A DNA stretch of 64,000 bases from DATLED01 sp963750255. Lineage in GTDB: Bacteria; Actinomycetota; Acidimicrobiia; Acidimicrobiales; CADCTF01. Shown piece by piece: positions 44,900 to 53,972 of this stretch; the first letter of the stretch is position 1; the number at the start of each line of letters is the position of its first letter. A program made the position numbers and the translations under genes. The notes below the pieces were generated by a model. The model ran no database searches. It was not told the origin of the DNA and saw nothing but the letters and a program-made list of their open reading frames with translations. The stretch spans positions 248,001 through 312,000 of the forward strand of contig CAVVPZ010000009.1 of the NCBI GenBank assembly GCA_963750255.1, in the 5' to 3' direction.

Positions 44900-45799
44900 G
44901 TGATTGGGGATGAAGGCGCCGCCGCGGTCGCGGTCACGCGCCGGCGACGGACCATCGCCGTGATCGGCGTCGTCGCGCTCGCGCTCATCGCCAGCGCCGT
45001 GATCGTCGCCCGAAGCCGGGGTACCGACACCGAGCGACTGGCAGCTGACGGACCGGCGGCCGTGACGACATCGACGACCACCGCCGACGGGGACCCGACG
45101 ACGACGGTGCCCCTCGTCCCGCTCACGACGGGCGTGCCAATCCCCGATGCCGTCGAGGCACCGCCGGCCACCGAGGCGCCGTCGGCCACGCCAGCATCGC
45201 CTCGTGCCGCCTCGGCCGGCACCTCGGTGGGCACCGAGGTCACCGCTGCTGGCGCCGTGTTGACCCGCTCGCCGAGCGGCGCCACCCGCCGCGTCGACAA
45301 GGCGAAGGGCTGCACCTCGGCCACCGCCGACGGTTGGACGATCGAAGACTGCGGCGCGCTGCGGACGAGCGGCACCGTCCTGGTCTGGCTGGTCGAAGCC
45401 AAGGGCAAGGCGTCGCGGGCCCTCGTCTTGAAAGAGCAGACCGCGGGTCGTTGGCTCATCGTGTTGTCGGCTGCCGATGTCGACGGCCGCTCCTTCACCC
45501 GGATCGGGGTGCGGGGCGAGGACGTCTCGGGCGACGGCCAACCCGAGTTGGTCTTCGGTTTTCACCGCCGCGACGACGCGTCGACCCTCGCCGTCGACGT
45601 GGTCGACGGCGCCCCATCGGTGGTGGCCCACACCGATCTGGCCAAGGGCTCGGCGCGGGTGGCCGCCGGCGCGCTGACGACCTGGAGTTCTGCCACCGAC
45701 GGATTCGACGAGGTCGAGATCCGGCACGCGGGCGGGGCGTACCGAGCGTCGGCCGCTCGTCGGGTGCCTGCGTCGGCCGTGCCGCAGAGCATGATCTGA
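44900..45799 (+). CDS. Membrane-anchored exported protein of unknown function
   Basis: 299 residues. A short basic N-terminus (VTRRRRT) and one hydrophobic helix (IAVIGVVALALIASAVIVA) form an anchor or signal peptide, followed by a Thr/Pro/Ala linker of about 90 residues. A C-terminal globular domain (residues about 135-299) contains CTSATADGWTIEDCG, with two Cys that could pair, and DVSGDGQPELVFGFHR, which resembles a calcium-binding repeat of FG-GAP/VCBS type. GTG 44900 has TGGGGGAC upstream. It may be cotranscribed with the next TetR gene, whose GTG lies 3 bp after its stop. Confidence 0.65.
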   Translation: MIGDEGAAAVAVTRRRRTIAVIGVVALALIASAVIVARSRGTDTERLAADGPAAVTTSTTTADGDPTTTVPLVPLTTGVPIPDAVEAPPATEAPSATPASPRAASAGTSVGTEVTAAGAVLTRSPSGATRRVDKAKGCTSATADGWTIEDCGALRTSGTVLVWLVEAKGKASRALVLKEQTAGRWLIVLSAADVDGRSFTRIGVRGEDVSGDGQPELVFGFHRRDDASTLAVDVVDGAPSVVAHTDLAKGSARVAAGALTTWSSATDGFDEVEIRHAGGAYRASAARRVPASAVPQSMI

Positions 45800-45802
45800 G
45801 CC

Positions 45803-46369
45803 GTGGCCCAGCCTTCGAAGGCCCGCCTGCTCGAAGCGGCGTACACGTGCGTGGGTCGCTATGGCCTGGTCAAGACCACGATGGAGGACGTAGCCAGGGA
45901 GGCGCAGCTTTCGCGGGCCACGGTGTATCGGTACTTCCCTCTGGGCAAGGACCAGTTGGTCCGTGAGGTCGTGACGTGGGAGGCGGGCCGGTTCTTCGAA
46001 CGCCTGACCCGGGCGGTCGCCGACCGGGTCGACCTCGCCGACGTCCTCGAGGAGGCACTCGTGTTCGCCCACCGCTCAGTCGAGGAGCACGCGGTTCTCC
46101 AGAAGATCCTCGCCACCGAGCCGGATCGCCTGCTGCCGCTGCTCACCGTTGAGAGCGACCGCATCCTCGCCCTCGTCAAGCAGTTCCTGGCCTTGGCCAT
46201 GGCCCGCAGCCCGATCGGCGACCGCGTCGACCCGGCGGCGGCGAGCGACTACCTGGCTCGAATGGTGCTGAGTCTGATCAGCGGGCAGGGCGGATGGGAC
46301 CTCACCGACCGCGACCAGGTCCGACACCTCGTCGCCACCCAGTTGCTTGCCGGCCTCGCTGACCAGTGA
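45803..46369 (+). CDS. TetR-family transcriptional regulator (first of pair)
   Basis: 188 residues. N-terminal helix-turn-helix LEAAYTCVGRYGLVKTTMEDVAREAQLSRATVYRYFPLGKDQL is typical of TetR repressors; the C-terminal ligand domain is all helical. Its DNA-binding domain closely resembles that of the next gene (both contain VAREA, then SRATVYR.F and GKD), so the pair is a tandem duplication. It starts 3 bp after the preceding membrane protein gene. Ligand unknown; nearby genes suggest acyl-CoA or fatty acids. Confidence 0.88.
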   Translation: MAQPSKARLLEAAYTCVGRYGLVKTTMEDVAREAQLSRATVYRYFPLGKDQLVREVVTWEAGRFFERLTRAVADRVDLADVLEEALVFAHRSVEEHAVLQKILATEPDRLLPLLTVESDRILALVKQFLALAMARSPIGDRVDPAAASDYLARMVLSLISGQGGWDLTDRDQVRHLVATQLLAGLADQ

Positions 46370-46396
46370 GTCAACCGACGCGACGATGAGACAGCC

Positions 46397-46430
46397 TTGA
46401 CGGTGAGACACATCGTGCCTTAGTGTCTCA
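46397..46430 (+). promoter_or_regulatory. Promoter with overlapping inverted-repeat operator for the second TetR gene
   Basis: TTGACG (46397-46402), an 18-bp spacer, TAGTGT (46421-46426) and then 8 nt to ATG 46435. The inverted repeat TGAGACAC (46404-46411) and GTGTCTCA (46423-46430) covers spacer and -10, and a further half-site TGAGACA lies at 46387-46393. This layout fits autorepression by a TetR dimer. Confidence 0.72.
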
Positions 46431-46434
46431 GCCG

Positions 46435-47040
46435 ATGGAGGCCATCTCCCGCAGCGATCCGCGTCCCGCCGAGTCCGACCGTCGTCGGCTCCTCGACGCT
46501 GCTCGTCGGTGCGTCGCCCGCTGGGGCGTGGCCAAGACCACCCTCGAAGACGTCGCCCGCGAGGCTTCGTGCAGCCGGGCCACCGTCTACCGGGCTTTTC
46601 CCGGCGGCAAGGATGCCGTGCTCGGCGCGGTGCTCCTCGACGAGCAGACGACCCTCCTCGCCGCCATCGCTGTCGCCGTTGCCGACGCCGACGATCTCGA
46701 GGGCGCGCTCACCGCAACCCTCGTCGCCATCGGCCGACACCTCGCCGGTTCGGACGCCTTCCAGTTCCTCCTCGAACACGAGCCGGGCCTCGTCCTGCCC
46801 CATCTCGCCTTCCGGCCCCTCGACGGACTCCTCGGGCGAGTCCAAGCCCTCGGTGGCCCGCTGCTGCACGACCACCTCGATCCGGTCGAGGCCGCTCGCG
46901 TCGTCGAGTGGCTGGCCCGACTCGTCATCAGCTTCACCTGCAGCCCATCGCCCGCCGTCGACCTCACCGACCCTGCGTCGGTGCGTTCCCTCGTACGGAC
47001 CCACGTCCTTCCCGGCATCCCCGTCCCCATCGTCAACTAA
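46435..47040 (+). CDS. TetR-family transcriptional regulator (second of pair), probably autoregulated
   Basis: 201 residues from ATG 46435, chosen because the TAGTGT box ends 8 nt upstream; GTG 46423 lies inside the operator. Helix-turn-helix: LLDAARRCVARWGVAKTTLEDVAREASCSRATVYRAFPGGKDAV. The C-terminal domain differs from that of its neighbour, so the two probably sense different ligands. The diiron-protein gene starts 15 bp after its stop and is likely under the same operator. Confidence 0.88.
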   Translation: MEAISRSDPRPAESDRRRLLDAARRCVARWGVAKTTLEDVAREASCSRATVYRAFPGGKDAVLGAVLLDEQTTLLAAIAVAVADADDLEGALTATLVAIGRHLAGSDAFQFLLEHEPGLVLPHLAFRPLDGLLGRVQALGGPLLHDHLDPVEAARVVEWLARLVISFTCSPSPAVDLTDPASVRSLVRTHVLPGIPVPIVN

Positions 47041-47055
47041 GGAGCCAGACCCCCC

Positions 47056-48207
47056 ATGTCGCTCAGCAGCAACGATCTCAGCAGCAACAAGGATCTCATC
47101 GGTCGCGAGGACATCAACGACCTCGAAGCCATCCTCGCCATTTCCAACACCGACATCGACGCCACGATCTCTGCGGTCAAGGACAACGCAGAGGCCATCT
47201 TCACGTGGGACTACGAGAAGGGCGCCCGCCCCAAACTCAACCGTCTCTACGAGAAGGCCAAGTCGTCGATGTGGAACGGGGAGACCGACCTCCCGTGGGA
47301 CACCGACGTCGACCAAGAGGCAGTCGTCATGGCCAACGCCAACGGCAACATCGGACCCGAGTCGGGCATCGACATCTCGGGCACGCCCATGGAGAAGTGG
47401 TCGGAGAAGGAGTGGATCCAGTTCGGCATCGAGAGCCAGAACTGGACGCTGAGCCAATTCATGCACGGCGAGCAGGGCGCACTGGTCTGCACGGCCAAGA
47501 TCGTCGAGACGGTGCCGTGGATCGACGCCAAGTACTACGCGTCGACGCAGGTCATGGACGAGGCCCGCCACGTCGAGGTCTTCGCCAAGTACCTCGACAC
47601 CAAGCTCACCGGCCACTACCCGGTCAACGCCCACCTCAAGATGCTGCTCGACGACATCATCGAGGACAGCCGGTGGGACATGACCTACCTCGGCATGCAG
47701 ATCATGGTCGAGGGCCTGGCACTGGCCGCCTTCGGGTTCATTCACCAGATGACCACCGAGCCGCTCCTGAAGCAACTTCTGCGCTACGTCATGAGTGACG
47801 AGGCCCGCCACGTCGCCTTCGGCGTGCTCTCCCTGCAGGAGTACTACAAGGAGCTCGACGCCAAGGAGCTGCGCGAGCGTCAGGAGTTCGCCTTCGAGGC
47901 CGCGGTCCGCATGCGCGACCGCTTCCTCCAACAGGAGGTGTGGGACCGCATGGGTATCAGCCCCAAGGTGGCGGTGCCCCTCGTCCTGCAAGCCCCCGAG
48001 CGGCAGCTCTTCCAGTCGATGCTCTTCTCCAAGATCGTCCCCAACTGCAAGAAGCTCGGGCTGCTCGACGCCGCTGACGGCTGGCTCCGCACCAAGTTCC
48101 AAGAGCTCGGCGTCATCCAGTTCGAGGACTGGGCTGACACCGGCGAGGAGTACGAGATGTTCGCTCTGGCCGAGGGTGAGCTCAGCGGGTCGTCCAATAC
48201 GGCCTGA
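47056..48207 (+). CDS. Ferritin-like diiron carboxylate oxygenase-type protein
   Basis: 383 residues. Two EARH motifs (Glu169-x-x-His172 and Glu249-x-x-His252) plus Glu139 (MHGEQGAL) and Glu219 (MVEGLAL) supply the six ligands of a ferritin-like diiron site, as in acyl-ACP desaturases, ribonucleotide reductase R2 and AurF-type N-oxygenases. Which of these reactions it performs is not clear; the length fits a desaturase or R2-like oxidase. It directly follows a TetR gene in apparent operon, similar to TetR-controlled fatty-acid modification genes. A strong terminator follows. Confidence 0.8.
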   Translation: MSLSSNDLSSNKDLIGREDINDLEAILAISNTDIDATISAVKDNAEAIFTWDYEKGARPKLNRLYEKAKSSMWNGETDLPWDTDVDQEAVVMANANGNIGPESGIDISGTPMEKWSEKEWIQFGIESQNWTLSQFMHGEQGALVCTAKIVETVPWIDAKYYASTQVMDEARHVEVFAKYLDTKLTGHYPVNAHLKMLLDDIIEDSRWDMTYLGMQIMVEGLALAAFGFIHQMTTEPLLKQLLRYVMSDEARHVAFGVLSLQEYYKELDAKELRERQEFAFEAAVRMRDRFLQQEVWDRMGISPKVAVPLVLQAPERQLFQSMLFSKIVPNCKKLGLLDAADGWLRTKFQELGVIQFEDWADTGEEYEMFALAEGELSGSSNTA

Positions 48208-48251
48208 GCTGATCCTCTCGTCCCGACCGGCTTCGCCGGATCGGCGGCCAC

Positions 48252-48285
48252 CCGAGACCGCCCCTCCCCCCGGGGGCGGTCTCGG
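48252..48285 (+). terminator. Terminator after the diiron-protein gene
   Basis: CCGAGACCGCCCC and GGGGCGGTCTCGG form a perfect 13-bp stem with an 8-nt loop 45 bp after the stop codon. Confidence 0.85.
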
Positions 48286-48310
48286 CGCGTCCCGGTCGTG
48301 GACCGGCCGG

Positions 48311-48316
48311 TAACGT
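48311..48316 (+). promoter_or_regulatory. -10 box of leaderless promoter for the winged-helix/dapA/rnj operon
   Basis: TAACGT ends 6 nt before GTG 48323; no ribosome site. It would drive the winged-helix gene, dapA and rnj. Confidence 0.55.
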
Positions 48317-48322
48317 GCATTC

Positions 48323-48949
48323 GTGCCTGCGCCGTCCGACCCCGGCTTCCTGGTGCTGCACGCCCTCCGGCTCAAGGGCTTCGCCGGCGTCGACGAGGTG
48401 GCGGCGGCCACCGGACTCGACGTGGATGTCGCCCGCCGCGAGCTCGAACGAGCGGTGGACGACGGGCAGGCCACCTTTCGCGACGGCCGGATCACGGGCT
48501 TCGCCCTCAGTCCGTCGGGGCGGGCGGGCCATGCCGTCGCCGTCGCCCACGAGCTGGCCTCGTCCGACCGGCGCGGAGGTCTCGTCGCCGCCTACGAGCG
48601 GTTTCTCGGCCTCAACGGCGAGCTGTTGGCGGTGTGCACCGACTGGCAGTTGCGCGACGGCCAAACCAACGACCATCGCGACGAGGCGTACGACGCCGCT
48701 GTCGTGGCCCGTTTGGTGGCCGTCGACGAAGCGGTGCAGCCCGTGTGCGCCGACCTCGCCGCGCTGGCCGATCGATTCGCTCGCTACGGCCCTCGGCTGG
48801 CGGCGGCCCGCTCCAAGGTCGAGGCCGGCGACGTCGAGTGGTTCGCCAAGCCCGGCATCGACTCGTTCCACACGGTGTGGTTCGAGCTGCACGAAGACTT
48901 GCTCGTGACCCTCGGGATCGAGCGCTCCAAGGAAGGCAGCACGGAATGA
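48323..48949 (+). CDS. Winged-helix domain protein of unknown function
   Basis: 208 residues. The N-terminal 70 residues read as a MarR-like winged helix (FLVLHALRLKGFAGVDEVAAATGLDVDVARRELERAVDDGQATFRDGRITGFALSPSGR). The remainder is helical (VAAYERFLGLNGELLAVCTDWQL; DVEWFAKPGIDSFHTVWFELHEDLLVTLGIER). It looks like a transcriptional regulator or an adaptor; I do not recognise a characterised member. Its TGA overlaps the dapA ATG, so it is cotranscribed with dapA and rnj. Confidence 0.7.
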   Translation: MPAPSDPGFLVLHALRLKGFAGVDEVAAATGLDVDVARRELERAVDDGQATFRDGRITGFALSPSGRAGHAVAVAHELASSDRRGGLVAAYERFLGLNGELLAVCTDWQLRDGQTNDHRDEAYDAAVVARLVAVDEAVQPVCADLAALADRFARYGPRLAAARSKVEAGDVEWFAKPGIDSFHTVWFELHEDLLVTLGIERSKEGSTE

Positions 48950-49842
48950 GTGGACGTTTCGGATCGGTTCTCACCGCCATGGTCACACCGTTCGACGACC
49001 ACGGCCGGGTCGACCTCGACACCGCCGGTCGGTTGGCCCGCTGGTTGCTCGACCACGGCAACGACGGTCTCGTCGTGACCGGCACGACCGGCGAGAGCGC
49101 CGTGCTCACCGACGAGGAAAAGATCGACCTCTGGCGGACGGCGGCCGAGGTCAGCACCGGCCCGGTGGTGGCGGGGACGGCGACGTACGACACCGCGCAC
49201 TCGATCGAACTCACGAAGGCGGCCGAGTCGGCCGGCGTCGACGCCATCCTGGCCGTGTGCCCGTACTACGTCCGCCCTTCACAGGCCGGGATCGAGGCCC
49301 ATTTTCGCGCCGTCGCCGGCGCGACATCGCTGCCGGTGATGCTCTATGACATCCCTGGTCGGACGGGGCGCAAAGTGGCATCGGCGACGCTGCTGCGTTT
49401 GGCGGCCGAGGTGCCCAACATCGTTGCCGTCAAGGACGCCGCCGGTGACCCAGCCGCATCAGCCGCCCTGTTGGCGGCGGCGCCGAGGGGCTTCGAGTTG
49501 TACTCGGGTGACGACCCCCTCACACTTCCCTTGTTGTCGATAGGCGGGAGCGGCGTCGTCGGGGTGGCCACGCACTGGGCCGGAGAGATCTTCGCCGAGA
49601 TGGTCAGCGCCTATGACGGCGCCGACGCAGCCGGCGCCCTCGCCGCCCACCGGCGCCTCCTCTCGTCGTTCGCGTACGAGACTTCCGATGACAACCCCTA
49701 CCCGGTGCCGGCCAAGCGGATGATGCGAGAGCTCGGCTTTCCCGTCGGCCCGCCGCGGCTTCCTCACGTGGAGGTCGACGGCCATGCGCTCGCCACTGCG
49801 GCCCAGGCGATCATCGCCGAGCTCGGACTGACCCATGCCTGA
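48946..49842 (+). CDS. dapA: 4-hydroxy-tetrahydrodipicolinate synthase
   Basis: Condenses pyruvate with aspartate semialdehyde, first step of the lysine/diaminopimelate branch. 298 residues: GTTGES (residues 47-52), catalytic Tyr134 (MLYDIPGRTG) and Schiff-base Lys163 (VAVKDAAGD). ATG overlaps the preceding stop; the last 8 bp overlap rnj. The dapA-rnj-ftsK order is standard for actinobacteria. Confidence 0.96.
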   Translation: MSGRFGSVLTAMVTPFDDHGRVDLDTAGRLARWLLDHGNDGLVVTGTTGESAVLTDEEKIDLWRTAAEVSTGPVVAGTATYDTAHSIELTKAAESAGVDAILAVCPYYVRPSQAGIEAHFRAVAGATSLPVMLYDIPGRTGRKVASATLLRLAAEVPNIVAVKDAAGDPAASAALLAAAPRGFELYSGDDPLTLPLLSIGGSGVVGVATHWAGEIFAEMVSAYDGADAAGALAAHRRLLSSFAYETSDDNPYPVPAKRMMRELGFPVGPPRLPHVEVDGHALATAAQAIIAELGLTHA

Positions 49843-51502
49843 TCCCGTCCGCATCACGTTCCTCGGTGGCCTCGGTGAGATCGGTCGCAACTGTGCCGTC
49901 TTGGAAGTCGAAGGCCGGCTCCTGCTCATCGACTGCGGGTTGATGTTCCCTGAGGAGACGATGCCCGGCGTCGACCTCGTGTTGCCCGACTTCACGTTCC
50001 TCCGGGAGAACGCCGACCGGATCGAGTGCTGCGTCCTCACCCACGGCCACGAGGACCACGTGGGCGCGCTGTCGTATCTGTTGCGCGACCTCTCGTTTCC
50101 GATCTACGGCTCGGCGCTCACTCTCGGCCTCGCCCGCAGCCGCATCGAGGAGGCGGGCCTCCTCGGCCGCACCGAACTCATCACCGTCGCCGACAACGAG
50201 CGGCGCCGCATCGGCCCCTTCGACGTTGAATTCATCCCCGTCACGCACTCGGTCCCGCACGCGTTCGCGCTTGCGTTCCACACGCCCCAGGGCGTCGTGT
50301 ACCACACGGGTGACTGGAAGCTCGATCTCACGCCCGTCGATGGTCGCACGACCGATCTGGCCCGGCTCGGGGCCATCTCGTCTGATCCCGATGGTGGTGT
50401 GCGCCTTCTGCTCGGCGACTCGACCAACGCGGAGGAGGAGGGCTACACGGTCAGCGAGACCGCAGTCGGCCGAGTGCTGCGCGACCTCATGCGCGACTCC
50501 GAGGGCAAGCGGGTCATCGTCGCCTGTTTTGCCAGCCACCTCCACCGCATCCAGCAGGTGATCGACGCCGCCGTCGCCAGCGGTCGCACGGTCGCCACGC
50601 TCGGGCGGTCGATGGGAAAGAACGTCGCGCTGGCTCGCTCCATGGGCCTGTTGCGGGTTCCCGACGCGTCGCTCGTCGACATCGAAAAGGTCGCCGACCT
50701 CGACCCGACCAAGGTGTGCGTGATCTCCACGGGATCGCAGGGGGAGCCGATGTCGGCTCTGGCGCTCATGGCTGCGGGCGAGAACCGGTGGCTGCGGGTC
50801 GGCGCCGACGATGTCGTGATCCTCTCCAGCCACGCCATCCCGGGCAACGAGTCGGCCGTCGGTCGGGTCATCGACGGCTTGTGCCGCCTGGGTGCCGACG
50901 TCATCCATGCCGGCATCGCCGACGTGCACGAGAGCGGACACGCCCAGCGCGGTGAACTCCGCACCCTGTTCTCGATCGCCAAGCCTGAGTACTTCATTCC
51001 CGTCCACGGCGAGTTCCGCCACATGGTCCACCACTCGCGTCTGGCCATGGAGATGGGGGTACCCGCGGCCAACGTCTTGTTGTGCGAGGACGGCGACGTG
51101 ATCGAACTGTCCGACAAGGGCATCGACTTCGCCGGCAATGTGCCCGCCGGCTACCTCTACGTCGATGGCATCGTCGGTGACGTCGGCCAAGGCGTCTTGC
51201 GCGACCGGCGGATCCTGGCCGAGGAGGGCGTCGTCGTCGTCATCGTGACCGTCGACGTACAGAACCGCGCCATCGTCACCGGGCCCGAGATCGTCACCCG
51301 GGGTTGGGTCTACGCCCCGGAGGCCGAGGACTTGCTCGAAGAAGCCGCTGACGCCGTCCGGGTCTCGCTCGAGGAAGCCTTCGCTCAGGACGCCACCGAC
51401 TTCGAGACCCTTCGCCGTCACGTCCGCCGGGCGGCGGGGTCGTTCGTCAGCGAGCGGACCCGGCGCAAGCCGATGATCGTCCCCGTGGTCATGGAAGTTT
51501 GA
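49835..51502 (+). CDS. rnj: Ribonuclease J
   Basis: Endo/5'-exoribonuclease of the metallo-beta-lactamase/beta-CASP class, key for rRNA maturation and mRNA decay. 555 residues: FLGGLGEIGRNCAVLE, zinc motif HGHEDH (residues 70-75), HSVPHAFALAF, HTGDWKLD, LGDSTNAEEEGYTVSE, beta-CASP CFASHLHRIQQVIDAA and STGSQGEPMSAL, HVHGEFRH-type segment (here PVHGEFRHM). Intact and of typical length. Confidence 0.96.
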   Translation: MPDPVRITFLGGLGEIGRNCAVLEVEGRLLLIDCGLMFPEETMPGVDLVLPDFTFLRENADRIECCVLTHGHEDHVGALSYLLRDLSFPIYGSALTLGLARSRIEEAGLLGRTELITVADNERRRIGPFDVEFIPVTHSVPHAFALAFHTPQGVVYHTGDWKLDLTPVDGRTTDLARLGAISSDPDGGVRLLLGDSTNAEEEGYTVSETAVGRVLRDLMRDSEGKRVIVACFASHLHRIQQVIDAAVASGRTVATLGRSMGKNVALARSMGLLRVPDASLVDIEKVADLDPTKVCVISTGSQGEPMSALALMAAGENRWLRVGADDVVILSSHAIPGNESAVGRVIDGLCRLGADVIHAGIADVHESGHAQRGELRTLFSIAKPEYFIPVHGEFRHMVHHSRLAMEMGVPAANVLLCEDGDVIELSDKGIDFAGNVPAGYLYVDGIVGDVGQGVLRDRRILAEEGVVVVIVTVDVQNRAIVTGPEIVTRGWVYAPEAEDLLEEAADAVRVSLEEAFAQDATDFETLRRHVRRAAGSFVSERTRRKPMIVPVVMEV

Positions 51503-51547
51503 GATCCCGCTTCCTGCCCTGGGGCCACTGTTACTGTTGTTGACATT

Positions 51548-53925
51548 GTGACAGCGACCCGCGCTCGGCCCAAGAAGCGTCCGACGGCGGCCAAGAAGCC
51601 GGCCGCTCGGCGCAAGCCGGCGCCCAAGAGGCCGTCGCTCTGGTCCCAGATCCGTGAGCTGGTGGCCACCCATCTGGGTCGTCAATCCGACGACGTGTGG
51701 GGTCTCCTGCTCATCCTGGCCGGCGTGCTGGCCGGTCTCGGGATCTACGCCGACCTGACGGGACCGTTCGGTCGCGTGCTCGAAGATGGCGCCGGCGCCG
51801 TGTTCGGTCTGGCCAGAGTGCTCGTCCCCGTCGCCATCGTCGGCGTCGGCGCGGTGCTCGTCCGGGGCACGCCGCGCACCGAGCCCGGTCGGATCGTCAT
51901 CGGATGCGTCGTGGGCCTGGTTTCGCTGTGCGGCCTGCTCCACCTCGTACTCGGCGGTCCGCTCTGGGACCCGTCGTTCGCCGTTTTCCGTGAGACCGGC
52001 GGTGCCTTGGGCCTGGCGGTCGCCGAGCCGCTGCGGCGCTTGATCGCCGTGTGGGGGGCAAGCCTCGTCCTGACCACGACCCTGGTCCTCTCGCTGTTGA
52101 TCCTCACCCGGACGTCGGTGCGGTCGGCGGCCGAGGTGCTGGCCGACGCGGCGCGATCGACCGGGGCTCTGGTGGCGGCGGGATGGAAGTGGCTCGCCAC
52201 TGTCGGCCACACCGACGAACTCGACGAGGCCACTGACCGCCATCCCTCGTCGACGCCGGCCCCGAAGACGCGCGCGCTCGTCGCGCTGCGGCCGCAACTC
52301 CCGACGACGAGGCCGACGCCGACGGCGCCATCGCTCAGACCACCGCTGAGCCGCAACCGATCCCGATCCAGGTCCCCGAGCCCGAGGCGGTACCGATCGC
52401 CGGACAGCAACTCTCGATCGATCTCGGTCCGGCCACGACACCGAGCGCGTGGCGACTGCCGCCCCTCCCGCTGCTCAAGCGCGGGGCGACGGCCGAAATC
52501 GATCGTCGCTCCATCGACGCCGCTGGACGCACGCTCGAAGAGTCGCTCGCCGCCCACGGTGTCGACACCCGCGTGGTCGGCGCCACCACTGGCCCCACCG
52601 TCACCCGGTACGAGCTCGAGCTCGGCCCCGGCGTCAAGGTGGCCAAGGTCACGAGCCTCCACAAGGACATCGCTTACGCGATGGCTGCGGCCGACGTGCG
52701 CATCCTGGCCCCGATTCCCGGGCGCAGCGCCATCGGGATCGAGGTGCCCAACGTCAAGCGACAGCTCGTCGACCTGGGCGGCATCCTCGGCAGCGAGGAA
52801 GCGCGCCGCGCCGTCCATCCTCTCGAAGTCGGCATCGGCCGCGACATCGCGTGGCGGCCCGTCCTCGAGAACCTCGCGTCGATGCCGCACATCCTGATTG
52901 CCGGCGCCACTGGTGCCGGCAAGTCGTCGTGCATCAACTCGCTCATCACGTCGGTGCTGATGCGGGCCACGCCCGAGCAGGTTCGGATGATCCTCATCGA
53001 TCCCAAGCGGGTCGAACTCGGGCAGTACAACGGCGTGCCCCACCTGCTGACTCCCGTGGTGGTCAACCCGAAGAAGGCAGCCAACGCCCTGCAGTGGGCC
53101 GTGCACGAAATGGAGCGTCGCTACGACCTGCTGGCTGAGGTCGGCGTCCGCGACATCACCGGCTACAACGCGGCCTTCGACCGCAACGAGCTCACGCCAG
53201 AGCCCGGGAGCGACACCGTGTATCACCGACTCCCGTTCGTGCTCCTCGTGGTCGACGAGCTCAACGACCTCATGATGGTCGCCGCCCGCGACGTCGAAGA
53301 GTCGATCTGTCGCCTGGCTCAGATGGCACGCGCCGTCGGCATCCACCTCGTGATCGCCACCCAGCGCCCGTCGGTCGATGTCATCACGGGTGTCATCAAG
53401 GCCAACATCCCGAGCCGCCTCGCCTTTGCCGTCTCATCCCTGGCCGACAGCCGCGTGATTCTCGACCAGCCTGGCGCCGAGCGGCTCATCGGCAAGGGCG
53501 ACATGTTGTTGCTCACGGCCTCGTCCAGCGTGGCTCGAAGGATCCAGGGTCCGTTCGTCTCCGAGGACGAGGTGCGCAAGGTCGTCGCCCACTGGCGCCG
53601 TCAGGGCCAGGCCCAGTTCGTCGAAGGGGTCGAGGGGTCCGAGACCGACAGTGCGGGTGGCGGCGGAAACGGCGGCTCCGACAGCGACGACGACGCCATG
53701 CTCACCCAGGCGATGGAACTCGTCGTGCGCTCCCAACTCGGCTCGACGTCGATGCTGCAGCGCAAGCTCCAGGTCGGCTTCGCCCGCGCTGGGCGCATCA
53801 TGGACCAACTCGAGAACAAGGGCGTTGTCGGACCCTCGACGGGTTCGAAAGCCCGCGACGTGCTGATGACGGTCGAAGAGCTCGAAGCCCGCCTTGCGGG
53901 CGGCGCGACCTCCGACGCCGTCTGA
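51548..53925 (+). CDS. ftsK: DNA translocase FtsK/SpoIIIE (frameshifted)
   Basis: Pumps chromosome ends through the division septum and supports dimer resolution. About 792 residues. A Lys/Arg-rich start, four membrane helices (about residues 55-205) and a linker. Then the alpha/beta motor: GPTVTRYELELGPGVKVAKV, Walker A GATGAGKSS, LIDPKRVELGQYNGVPHLLTPVV, Walker B LLVVDELNDLMM, RAVGIHLVIATQRPSVDVITGVIKANIPSR; the gamma winged helix is at the end (GSTSMLQRKLQVGFARAGRIMDQLE). The frame shifts near 52265-52280 in the linker, joining to PDDEADADGAIAQTTAEPQP. Walker B has Asn where Ala is common. Confidence 0.93.
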
Positions 53926-53958
53926 GCGACCATCCGCCTCCGAGGGTGGTGAAGACCG

Positions 53959-53964
53959 TACGCT
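53959..53964 (+). promoter_or_regulatory. -10 box supporting start at 53973
   Basis: TACGCT ends 8 nt before GTG 53973 and lies within the longer open frame from 53946. Confidence 0.4.
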
Positions 53965-53972
53965 CGGTCGCC

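Noticed and set aside
44904..46072. Upstream part of a 665-codon minus-strand frame ahead of the DedA-like gene
   Set aside because: Only the part from 44809 down has membrane-protein character; the rest is antisense to two plus-strand genes.
46420..48495. 691-codon minus-strand open frame across a TetR gene and the diiron-protein gene
   Set aside because: Covers two well-supported plus-strand genes and shows no recognisable domain.
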